NCBI GenBank assembly: GCA_017608295.1
Contig: JAFCGF010000088.1
Location: 1 to 5,134, forward strand
DNA length: 5,134 nucleotides
DNA from: Candidatus Woesearchaeota archaeon
Lineage (GTDB): Archaea > Nanoarchaeota > Nanoarchaeia > Woesearchaeales > JAGVZT01
Reading direction: 5' to 3'
Shown: piece after piece, positions 1 through 5,134 of the stretch
Layout of the letters: every line of letters starts with the position of its first letter
How positions within the stretch are numbered: the stretch's first letter is position 1
Notes under the pieces: generated by a model
The model's input: the letters and a program-made list of their open reading frames with translations, nothing else
Database searches by the model: none
Told to the model about the DNA's origin: nothing
Position numbers and translations under genes: made by a program

Positions 1-389
1 ATATTAACCATTGCATGATAAAGTGGAGAAAAACCCCCATTTTCCGGAAGATCAAAAGCGAGAGAGATGCCATGAGCCATGAGGAAGAACGGCGACAACA
101 AAACCGCTACCCCATATGTGAATTTTGTTTTGAACTTTCGGTTCTCCTGATCGATAATAAATCCATATCCTGTTTGTTTATCGATATTCTGTGGAGCCTT
201 CTCCACATCAAACTGGTAAAAAAAAGTAGCGGGAAGGTATATATAATACCCTGCTTTATCTGCATAGATCTCCCCTTTCCAGGTGAGCTGGTCACTCTTA
301 TTATGCAAGGAAAAAGCAAGCATGAGACCACCGGCAAACAGGATCAGAAAAAAAACAACCGGGAAAATACTTGAACCTGTTTTCATCAT
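1..389 (-). CDS. GT-C-type membrane glycosyltransferase, N-terminal part (cut by left window edge)
   Basis: The reading frame is open from an ATG at 389 to the window edge, giving 129 complete codons with no stop. A hydrophobic segment at residues about 8-27 is followed by a periplasmic-type loop and a second hydrophobic segment at about 92-112. The loop contains ADKAGYYIYLPATFFYQ. This matches WDVFGYYLYLPAQFIYH of the protein at 2326-4191 at the same residue numbers: Asp44 aligns with Asp44, and GYY-YLPA is shared. A later match is SPFFLMAH versus APFFFIAH, so the two are homologous. An acidic residue in the first external loop is typical of GT-C enzymes; calling Asp44 catalytic is inference. 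The start is 21 bp after the upstream stop. A second ATG follows immediately at 386, so the start is uncertain by one codon. No Shine-Dalgarno site is visible. Whether it carries the C-terminal domain of its neighbours lies outside the window. Confidence 0.85.
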   Translation of the reverse strand, partial: MMKTGSSIFPVVFFLILFAGGLMLAFSLHNKSDQLTWKGEIYADKAGYYIYLPATFFYQFDVEKAPQNIDKQTGYGFIIDQENRKFKTKFTYGVAVLLSPFFLMAHGISLAFDLPENGGFSPLYHAMVN

Positions 390-410
390 ACGAAGGTTAA
401 CCTGAATGTT

Positions 411-2324
411 TTACTCTTCACGCGGTTCCAGTAATTCTATCTGTATATCGTCCACGTAAAATACCCCTCTCCCTTTGTTCCAGATATACGCCGTAATCAC
501 GTCATCTTCATCCGACACATAAGGGATCTTATAGTCCATTACGATCTCATTCCATTCTCCCACAGTCAGCGATTCCTCCTCCAGCGCAATTCTTTTATAT
601 TTGTAACTTCCATTGATCCCCTTCATTGTGATTACCAGCCAGGCAGGTGATTCTTGCATATCCACCACCGGGTAGATGAAAACCCGTACCCGTAACCAAC
701 CATCTGCATTCACAACTTCGTAATAAGCCTCTGTTATTCCGGGCGAGAACTCCATAGTGGAATCCATCCGAAGGGAATGGAGCCCTGATTTTGCGAATTG
801 AGTGGTCAGGTGTGGATCCAGGTCAGTACCTTCATGTTCAAAATTATAAAAGGCCAGGGTATCATTTTTATAATCCTTTACTTTCTTTACGAGCAATCCA
901 TTCTCTCCGAAATACTTGATTATCTTAAATTCTGGTATAAGCTGATTAAGATCTTTATCCATAATATAGTAAAATTGGGCGTCGGTATTTTTATCGATGT
1001 TTTTATCATATAGATACAACTCCAGCCAGGGAGTTTTTCCAGTCATACGGTAGAAGTAGAATGATGGATTAAATAACCAATTCGTTTTAAGGGTGATTCT
1101 ACTATTGGAATGCGCATGGATATTCTTCAGGTACTTTATAACTTCCAGCGTGTTTTCATCATACCTCCACTCTTTCACACTTCTGGGATTATAGGTATTA
1201 ATCATGTGCCAACTTATGTAAACCGGGATTATGATTGCCAGAAAAAGTTTGGCTCTCTTTCTTTTAAAATTATCTATTTCTGCGAGCAAACTGACCATAA
1301 GAATACTAAAGAGTGGGAATAAAAACAGGGCTGCACGTTCACTGAGATTAGGTGTGTTCATTATCCAGCATTGCAAAATATTAACAGCAACTGTTAAACA
1401 CAGAATAAGACAAGCGATTGTCAGCGGTCTTTTAAAATTCTCCCAGGACCATCCTATTTTAACAAATCGCCACAGGATTACCGCAACGGATATAGCTAAG
1501 ACTATTAATGCCAATGCAATTATTGTATCTCTTGATAATCCAAGTAGAAATCCATCATTGTATCGCAAATTTTCCGCCATTGAGAAAAGCGTGTCGCTGT
1601 AAAACCCGTTTGAAGTCCAGAATCGAAACTGGTTAGCTGATATCATTTTTCGAATGGGAGTAACTATTAACGCAATATACCCAATCGATATAATTAGGAA
1701 TAAACCCAAATGTTTCACGATTTGTTTTGCGAGGTTCCAATATTTATACAGGAAATAAATTGAGCATAAGATGGTTACGGCTACCCAAAATATGAGTATG
1801 GTAAAATTTGCATAGCTTGCCAAAATCGCCAGGATAAATGCTAACCAGATTTTTTTATCACTGCTTTGGTAATACCCATACATTAACAAGCAAGCCGAAA
1901 TGGTTGCAAAAGCAGCCCCCATTCCATATCCCCTGCATAAACCAAAGAAATCCAATAAATATGGATTTCCAAAGAATAGAAATGCAGCACCAATAATCAA
2001 GACACTGTTATTCTTAAAAAGTAACCGGATTATATAATAAGCAGCAAAAGCAAAACCGATAAAACAAAGCAGATTAGGTAGGCGAATAACCCATTGTTCT
2101 TTGCCAAAAAGAACAATAAAAAGTTTAGTCAATAGGGTATTGAGAATATGATTGTTTGGCCAATAGTTGGGATACATCATGATTTCCCAAACACTATAAT
2201 TGAAATATGTCACAGCTGATGGTGCCTCATCATGTGTTATGGGTACATGAATAATCTTATAAACAATGGAAAAGAAAATGACTAAAAAGATTATCCCAAG
2301 TGCGATAATGTTAATTCGTTTCAT
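411..2324 (-). CDS. GT39/PMT_2-like GT-C membrane glycosyltransferase with C-terminal beta-rich periplasmic domain
   Basis: This predicted inner-membrane protein of 637 residues has about 10-11 hydrophobic segments between residues 6 and 374, then a soluble C-terminal part of about 260 residues. The first external loop holds THDEAPS (Asp32-Glu33), then NNHILNTLL (from about residue 57) and IRLPNLL (about 80). This arrangement is typical of GT39/ArnT-like enzymes that transfer sugars from polyprenyl-phosphate donors in the periplasm. The soluble part contains FYYIMDKDL (about 451-459) and, from about residue 489, a domain nearly duplicated in the upstream protein. The frame also has an ATG at 2366, but that start would overlap the upstream gene by 41 bp inside its conserved end. 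I prefer 2324, one base after the upstream TGA, followed by MKRINII and the first TM segment. The membrane core (about 860-2324) is clearly more AT-rich than its surroundings. Sugar and acceptor are unknown. Confidence 0.88.
   Translation of the reverse strand: MKRINIIALGIIFLVIFFSIVYKIIHVPITHDEAPSAVTYFNYSVWEIMMYPNYWPNNHILNTLLTKLFIVLFGKEQWVIRLPNLLCFIGFAFAAYYIIRLLFKNNSVLIIGAAFLFFGNPYLLDFFGLCRGYGMGAAFATISACLLMYGYYQSSDKKIWLAFILAILASYANFTILIFWVAVTILCSIYFLYKYWNLAKQIVKHLGLFLIISIGYIALIVTPIRKMISANQFRFWTSNGFYSDTLFSMAENLRYNDGFLLGLSRDTIIALALIVLAISVAVILWRFVKIGWSWENFKRPLTIACLILCLTVAVNILQCWIMNTPNLSERAALFLFPLFSILMVSLLAEIDNFKRKRAKLFLAIIIPVYISWHMINTYNPRSVKEWRYDENTLEVIKYLKNIHAHSNSRITLKTNWLFNPSFYFYRMTGKTPWLELYLYDKNIDKNTDAQFYYIMDKDLNQLIPEFKIIKYFGENGLLVKKVKDYKNDTLAFYNFEHEGTDLDPHLTTQFAKSGLHSLRMDSTMEFSPGITEAYYEVVNADGWLRVRVFIYPVVDMQESPAWLVITMKGINGSYKYKRIALEEESLTVGEWNEIVMDYKIPYVSDEDDVITAYIWNKGRGVFYVDDIQIELLEPREE
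414..860 (-). repeat. Copy B of duplicated C-terminal domain coding segment
   Basis: These 149 codons, from TLAFYNFE to the end of the protein, align with the last 150 codons of the upstream gene at about 100 of 149 residues (hand count) with one one-residue gap. The best blocks are SLRMDSTMEFSPGI, GSYKYK, IALEEESL, GEWNEIVMDY and the terminal DDIQIELLEPR. Conservation is also visible in DNA: the 23 bases at 535-557 are identical to 2450-2472. The alternation of hydrophobic strands and the ending FYVDDIQIELLE resemble jelly-roll or galactose-binding-like modules, but that fold assignment is inference. It follows the last membrane segment, so a periplasmic location is expected. Confidence 0.85.
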
Positions 2325-2325
2325 A

Positions 2326-4191
2326 TCAATTTTTACGCGGTTCCAATAGTTCAATTTGAATGTCATCTATGTAAAAGGTGCCTTTTCCCCTGTTCCACAC
2401 GTATGCTGTGAGTAGATCCTCTTCATCCTGCACGTAGGGGAGTGAATAATCCATTACGATCTCATTCCATTCACCCAATTGCAGCGATTCCTCTTCCAGC
2501 GCAATGGATTTGTATTTGTAACTGCCATCTCCGCCGCTCATGGTAATGACCAGGTTAGCAGGTGACGCTTTCATATCTGTTACAGGATAGACAAAGAGTT
2601 GTACCCTGACCCAGGAGTCTTCTTTCGGATCAATGCTTCGATACTCCGTTTTGATCCCGGGGGAGAACTCCATGGTGGAATCCATCCGGAGAGAAAAGGC
2701 CCCGGATTTTGCGAACTCACCAGAGAGATGCGGATCCTGACCGGCATCTTCATACTCAAAGTTGTGAAACGCCAGGGTTCTCTTCTCATATTTATTTTCA
2801 TCCTCCAGAAATTCACGATCGAAATTCTCAATATACTCTAACAGTTTATACTTAGAAGAATCTACATGCTTCCTGCCAAAAATCGCCCAGTAATACTCTT
2901 TTGTCATCCGTGAAGGATCAATGATCCAGGTCATATATTGCCAGGTCTGGAAGAGATTCAACCAGATGAAAAATATCGCCAGGAGGCCGAAGGTGATCTT
3001 TATCCAGATTTTCAGTCTCAGGATCCAGGTGATAAAAGCCCCGAATGGAATCGCCATGATGGCGTATGATTGCACGAGTGATCGCTGGCCCAGGCTCCCG
3101 CCATACCACCAGGTGGTCCAGGAGGAGATAATCAACAGATTCACGGCAAAGAAGAGGAACGCCGCCCAGAATATTTTCAGGTTTCGCTTATATAAAAAGA
3201 TAAATCCGATGAGGGGGAAAACCATCATTGGGGTATAGATCAGCCACCCTTTTTTCCAGGAAAAGAGAACGTCCATGATATATGGAGCCAGGAACTCCAA
3301 CTGTTCTTCCTTTTCATAACTATAGAAAACGAATGTTCCTGCATGGATCTTCCAGTAGATCAATTGGATAAATCCAACGATAAAAACCACCAGTACCATA
3401 CATGTGACTTGTGACCAATGACTGGTGACCAGTGTCCATTTCTGCCTCCAGCTATCCTTATTGAAAATTCCCCAAAGCAGCGGAATCAATGCACTGATGA
3501 TCTCTGTGGGACGTATCAGGACTGAGAGTCCGACAAAAAATCCCAGCAAGATCGCATAGCGCCATTTGGGTGTTTCATGCCAGCGGATCGTAAACCAGAT
3601 GATCAGGATATATATGGTGAAAAGTGAGTTGTGCACCAATGCGCCGTCGTAGGCGGTGAGTTCAAAATAATTGGTTCCCAGCACCAGCAAAATCACGACC
3701 ATCGTGGTAACTGTATCTGAGAAATACCTCAAGAGCACTTTTCGTAAAAACCAGATGCCGATGATGGTGTAAAAAAGGCATCCCAGTGCAATGGATACCT
3801 GGTATGGCAAAGAAAAGCCATCGGCCGGAAATCCCATTGATCCGGCAAAGAGGTGTGCAATAAAGAAAAACGGGGCGAAGAGAATAGCCATTCCCATCGG
3901 GTATTTCATAATATAATCACCTTCAGGGCCCATATATGCCTGGTAAAAACCAATAGTCGGACTGTACTGATCCAGGATCTTTTGTAACCAGCTAAAGTCA
4001 TTGATCCCTATATCATGATAGATGAATTGCGCGGGCAGATAGAGATAATACCCGAAAACATCCCAGGAGAGGATCGAAAGATGATCGTAAGTCAGCCACC
4101 GGGGAAGCAAAAAACGACCATAGATGACACATCCGGAAAGAATCAGAAATGCGATCAGTGAAGCCGGTTTGATTGTTTTTTTATTCAACAT
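2326..4191 (-). CDS. GT-C-type membrane glycosyltransferase with the shared C-terminal domain
   Basis: The 621-residue product has about 11-12 hydrophobic segments between residues 8 and 416 and a soluble tail. The first loop contains WDVFGYYLYLPAQ (Asp44). Other notable stretches are AYDGALVHNSLF (about 180-191), LSVLIRPTEI (222-231), GWLIYTP (315-321) and WWYGGSLGQRSLVQSYA (361-377). The topology and the loop-1 Asp fit GT-C enzymes using lipid-phosphate sugars, and the protein belongs to a different subfamily from its downstream neighbour. Residues 472-621 are the shared domain. Residues 254-263 (LVTSHWSQVT) are encoded by a heptanucleotide repeat and probably lie in a loop between two membrane segments. 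The ATG at 4191 follows the GT2 stop after one base (TAG-T-ATG), suggesting translational coupling. The stop is one base from the next gene's preferred start. The specific reaction cannot be assigned. Confidence 0.9.
   Translation of the reverse strand: MLNKKTIKPASLIAFLILSGCVIYGRFLLPRWLTYDHLSILSWDVFGYYLYLPAQFIYHDIGINDFSWLQKILDQYSPTIGFYQAYMGPEGDYIMKYPMGMAILFAPFFFIAHLFAGSMGFPADGFSLPYQVSIALGCLFYTIIGIWFLRKVLLRYFSDTVTTMVVILLVLGTNYFELTAYDGALVHNSLFTIYILIIWFTIRWHETPKWRYAILLGFFVGLSVLIRPTEIISALIPLLWGIFNKDSWRQKWTLVTSHWSQVTCMVLVVFIVGFIQLIYWKIHAGTFVFYSYEKEEQLEFLAPYIMDVLFSWKKGWLIYTPMMVFPLIGFIFLYKRNLKIFWAAFLFFAVNLLIISSWTTWWYGGSLGQRSLVQSYAIMAIPFGAFITWILRLKIWIKITFGLLAIFFIWLNLFQTWQYMTWIIDPSRMTKEYYWAIFGRKHVDSSKYKLLEYIENFDREFLEDENKYEKRTLAFHNFEYEDAGQDPHLSGEFAKSGAFSLRMDSTMEFSPGIKTEYRSIDPKEDSWVRVQLFVYPVTDMKASPANLVITMSGGDGSYKYKSIALEEESLQLGEWNEIVMDYSLPYVQDEEDLLTAYVWNRGKGTFYIDDIQIELLEPRKN
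2329..2778 (-). repeat. Copy A of duplicated C-terminal domain coding segment
   Basis: These 150 codons, from TLAFHNFE (residue 472) to the protein end, form the partner of the segment at 414-860. Both copies are terminal, both follow the membrane core through a short charged linker, and both end in ELLEPR plus two residues. Both conserve a DST tripeptide (2674-2682 here, 756-764 in the other copy). The two membrane cores they follow do not align convincingly by eye, so the resemblance is confined to this domain. Confidence 0.85.
3405..3432 (-). repeat. Imperfect heptanucleotide tandem repeat inside the GT-C gene
   Basis: Four consecutive 7-mers on the plus strand read TGACTTG, TGACCAA, TGACTGG, TGACCAG; a decayed fifth (TGTCCAT) follows at 3433-3439. 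On the coding strand the unit is YNRGTCA. The tract encodes LVTSHWSQVT, a polar stretch between IFNKDSWRQKW and the next hydrophobic segment CMVLVVFIVGF. Four units (28 nt) are not a multiple of three, so the present frame must have been fixed by flanking bases. The sequence looks like an insertion in a membrane-protein loop that tolerates extra residues. Confidence 0.75.
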
Positions 4192-4192
4192 A

Positions 4193-5041
4193 CTATACCT
4201 GCTTCAAGTATTTCCGGTCAAAAACGTTGTACTTTATCAGGCAGATGACGGCACGGAGGGCATCCTTCATGGTGATCTTCTTTCCCTCTTCGTAAGTTCG
4301 GCCATAGTAAGAGATCCCCACTTCATAGATCCGGATCCCCGGGAAACGGGCAATTTTGGAGGTGACCTCCGGTTCAAAGCCGAAACGTCTCTCTTTGAAA
4401 TAGATCTGTTTCAGGAACTCAGCCCTGAAGAGCTTGTAACAGGTCTCCATATCGCTGAGATTGAGGTTGGTAAACATGTTGGAGAGGAAGGTGAGGATCT
4501 TGTTTCCGATGGAGTGCCAGAAGAAGAGGATCCGGTGCGGCCTTCCTCCCATGAACCGGGAGCCGTAAACTACATCTGCTACTCCGTCGAGCACCGGCTT
4601 CAACAGGATGTTGTATTCGTTGGGATCATATTCCAGGTCGGCATCCTGAATGACGATGAAGTCGCCGGTGGCGAGCTCAATGCCTTTGTGCAGAGCGGCG
4701 CCCTTGCCCTGGTTGTGAGGTTGATTGAAGAGAGAGATCCTGGATAAAACCCCTAAATCCCCTAAAGGGGACTTACTTCCCCCTTTGGGGGTATACTCCC
4801 CCTTTAGGGGGCTGGGGGGTACTGGGGTGGGGTTATCAATTGGATTGTCGATTTTCGATTTTCGATTTTCGATATATACTTCGACGACCTGTTCCGTATT
4901 ATCCGTCGAGGCGTCGTTGATGATGATGATCTCTTTCTCAAGGCCATCGGGTAGCTGCACGGCCAGTACTTTGTCGAGAATGGCGGTGATAGTTTTCTCC
5001 TCGTTGTAGGCCGGGATCAGGATGCTGAGTTTCTGGTTCAT
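4193..5041 (-). CDS. Family 2 glycosyltransferase, polyprenyl-phosphate sugar synthase (DPM1-like), with in-frame repeat insertion
   Basis: The 282-residue soluble protein has a clear GT-A nucleotide-sugar-binding fold. [13 protein letters not shown] (6-18) starts it, followed by INDASTDNT (41-49), [12 protein letters not shown] (110-121), the metal-binding DADLEYDP (133-140), GSRFMGG (160-166), the [10 protein letters not shown] block (196-205), [15 protein letters not shown] (218-232) and [12 protein letters not shown] (245-256). These motifs match enzymes that transfer a sugar from a nucleotide donor to a polyprenyl phosphate at the cytoplasmic membrane face. There is no C-terminal membrane segment. 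Residues about 58-98, between the DNT motif and NQGKGAA, are repeat-derived, where relatives have only a short linker. Without them the length would be about 240, usual for the family. The start lies 15 bp after the upstream stop with no Shine-Dalgarno site. The next gene begins one base after the TAG. It probably supplies the lipid-linked donor for the adjacent GT-C enzymes (inference). Confidence 0.93.
   Translation of the reverse strand: MNQKLSILIPAYNEEKTITAILDKVLAVQLPDGLEKEIIIINDASTDNTEQVVEVYIENRKSKIDNPIDNPTPVPPSPLKGEYTPKGGSKSPLGDLGVLSRISLFNQPHNQGKGAALHKGIELATGDFIVIQDADLEYDPNEYNILLKPVLDGVADVVYGSRFMGGRPHRILFFWHSIGNKILTFLSNMFTNLNLSDMETCYKLFRAEFLKQIYFKERRFGFEPEVTSKIARFPGIRIYEVGISYYGRTYEEGKKITMKDALRAVICLIKYNVFDRKYLKQV
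4748..4834. repeat. C/G-tract palindromic repeat element inserted in the GT2 gene
   Basis: Three short perfect inverted repeats follow each other: CCCCTAAAGGGG (4759-4770), CCCCCTTTGGGGG (4779-4791) and CCCCCTTTAGGGGG (4798-4811). They are flanked by a C-run on the left (4750-4753) and G-runs on the right (4814-4832). The element is read in frame on the minus strand as a Pro/Gly/Lys-rich peptide around [18 protein letters not shown] (residues 75-92). It looks nothing like the rest of the gene and sits at a surface-loop position of the GT-A fold. I associate such elements with dispersed, normally intergenic repeats of Bacteroidota; that is recollection. The transcript would carry three adjacent small hairpins here. 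Confidence 0.8.
4807..4832 (+). other. G-quadruplex-forming motif
   Basis: The plus strand reads G5-CT-G6-TACT-G4-T-G4, four runs of at least four guanines with loops of two, four and one bases. This easily satisfies the usual intramolecular quadruplex pattern. It lies on the template strand of the GT2 gene, so any structure would form in DNA, not in the messenger. Formation in the cell is inference. Confidence 0.65.
4849..4873. repeat. Heptanucleotide tandem repeat CGATTTT, 3.6 copies
   Basis: Three perfect CGATTTT units (4849-4855, 4856-4862, 4863-4869) and a partial fourth lie at the end of the palindromic element nearer the start of the gene, 14 bp from it. On the coding strand they give IENRKSKID (residues 57-65). 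Three units equal 21 nt, so a three-unit array keeps the frame, while gain or loss of one unit would shift it. Confidence 0.85.
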
Positions 5042-5056
5042 AGAATCAAGGTTCTG

Positions 5057-5134
5057 TTACTGGATGATGATCTTTTGTGTTTGCCTGTGGTTCCTATCAG
5101 AGACCACGAGCATATATAGGCCGGGCTTCAGCTC
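5057..5134 (-). CDS. C-terminal end of a probable T9SS-exported protein (type A sorting domain), cut by right window edge
   Basis: The minus strand is open from the window edge and ends at TAA (5059-5057), giving 25 codons. The peptide contains LKPGLYMLVVSD and finishes QKIIIQ. This is the usual shape of the last strands of a T9SS type A C-terminal sorting domain: a Leu-x-x-Gly-x-Tyr turn, a hydrophobic strand, a short polar stretch, then a Lys-plus-hydrophobic strand just before the stop. Such domains direct outer-membrane export and are removed on the way. Only the tail is visible, so the function of the mature protein is unknown. The stop lies 15 bp before the GT2 start, so the genes could share a transcript. 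Confidence 0.75.
   Translation of the reverse strand, partial: ELKPGLYMLVVSDRNHRQTQKIIIQ

Noticed and set aside
107..337. Minus-strand open frame of 76 codons
   Set aside because: It is in a different frame from the homologous GT-C start in the same stretch, so it is an out-of-frame shadow.
15..374. Plus-strand open frame of 119 codons at the left edge
   Set aside because: It is antisense to the truncated GT-C gene, whose minus-strand frame is homologous to the protein at 2326-4191. The plus-strand product is charged and unrecognisable.
390..410. Possible terminator or promoter between the GT39-like gene and the left-edge gene
   Set aside because: Only 21 bases, with no inverted repeat and no recognisable promoter box.
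1231..1602. Plus-strand open frame of 123 codons
   Set aside because: It lies wholly opposite the GT39-like core, in AT-rich DNA where chance frames are common, and has no domain signal.
4124..4747. Plus-strand open frame of 207 codons
   Set aside because: It lies opposite the GT2 gene and the start of the GT-C gene, both with strong family motifs. The translation shows no recognisable motif and is a mirror of those genes.
4748..4834. Stacked hairpins considered as a transcription terminator
   Set aside because: They lie within the GT2 reading frame, have very short loops and no following U-run in the transcript. A repeat element explains them better.
4748..4873. Repeat region considered as a CRISPR array
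   Set aside because: There are no equal-length repeats separated by unique spacers, and the units are palindromes and 7-mers inside a gene.
4725..5009. Plus-strand open frame of 94 codons across the repeat element
   Set aside because: The C/G palindromes and heptamers happen to be open on both strands. The minus-strand frame continues into conserved GT2 motifs on both sides.
5042..5056. Possible promoter before the GT2 gene
   Set aside because: Only 15 bases separate it from the upstream stop, with no TAnnTTTG-like Bacteroidota -7 box. Read-through from the upstream gene or a promoter within it is more likely.

Overview
The window looks like a piece of a Bacteroidota chromosome carrying one tightly packed, leftward (minus-strand) gene cluster. 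Three things point to Bacteroidota. The partial gene at the right edge ends like a type IX secretion (T9SS) C-terminal sorting domain. No start codon has a Shine-Dalgarno-like site. A C/G-tract palindromic repeat and heptanucleotide repeats of a style I associate with this phylum (recollection, not a search) lie inside genes. I cannot name the species.

Layout in transcription order (right to left): (1) 5057-5134, the last 25 codons of a probable T9SS-exported protein; (2) 4193-5041, a soluble family 2 glycosyltransferase of the polyprenyl-phosphate sugar synthase (DPM1-like) type, carrying an in-frame repeat insertion of about 40 codons; (3) 2326-4191, a large multi-TM GT-C-type membrane glycosyltransferase with a C-terminal beta-rich domain; (4) 411-2324, a second GT-C enzyme of a different subfamily (GT39/PMT_2-like) ending in a close copy of the same C-terminal domain; (5) 1-389, the N-terminal 129 codons of a third GT-C protein, related to gene 3 and running off the left edge. 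Gaps between genes are 15, 1, 1 and 21 bp, so the GT genes are very likely co-transcribed. I found no promoter or terminator, and no intergenic stretch is longer than 21 bp.

How the genes may work together: a DPM1-like GT2 makes a polyprenyl-phosphate-linked sugar on the cytoplasmic face of the inner membrane. GT-C enzymes use such lipid-linked donors on the periplasmic face to modify glycolipids or proteins. The acceptor cannot be read from this window.

The most interesting points are: a shared C-terminal domain (about 67% identical by hand alignment) fused to two dissimilar GT-C cores; a base-composition break inside gene 4 at the edge of that domain; and two separate in-frame repeat insertions with 7-nt periodicity in neighbouring genes, one of them joined to a palindromic element with a strong G-quadruplex motif.
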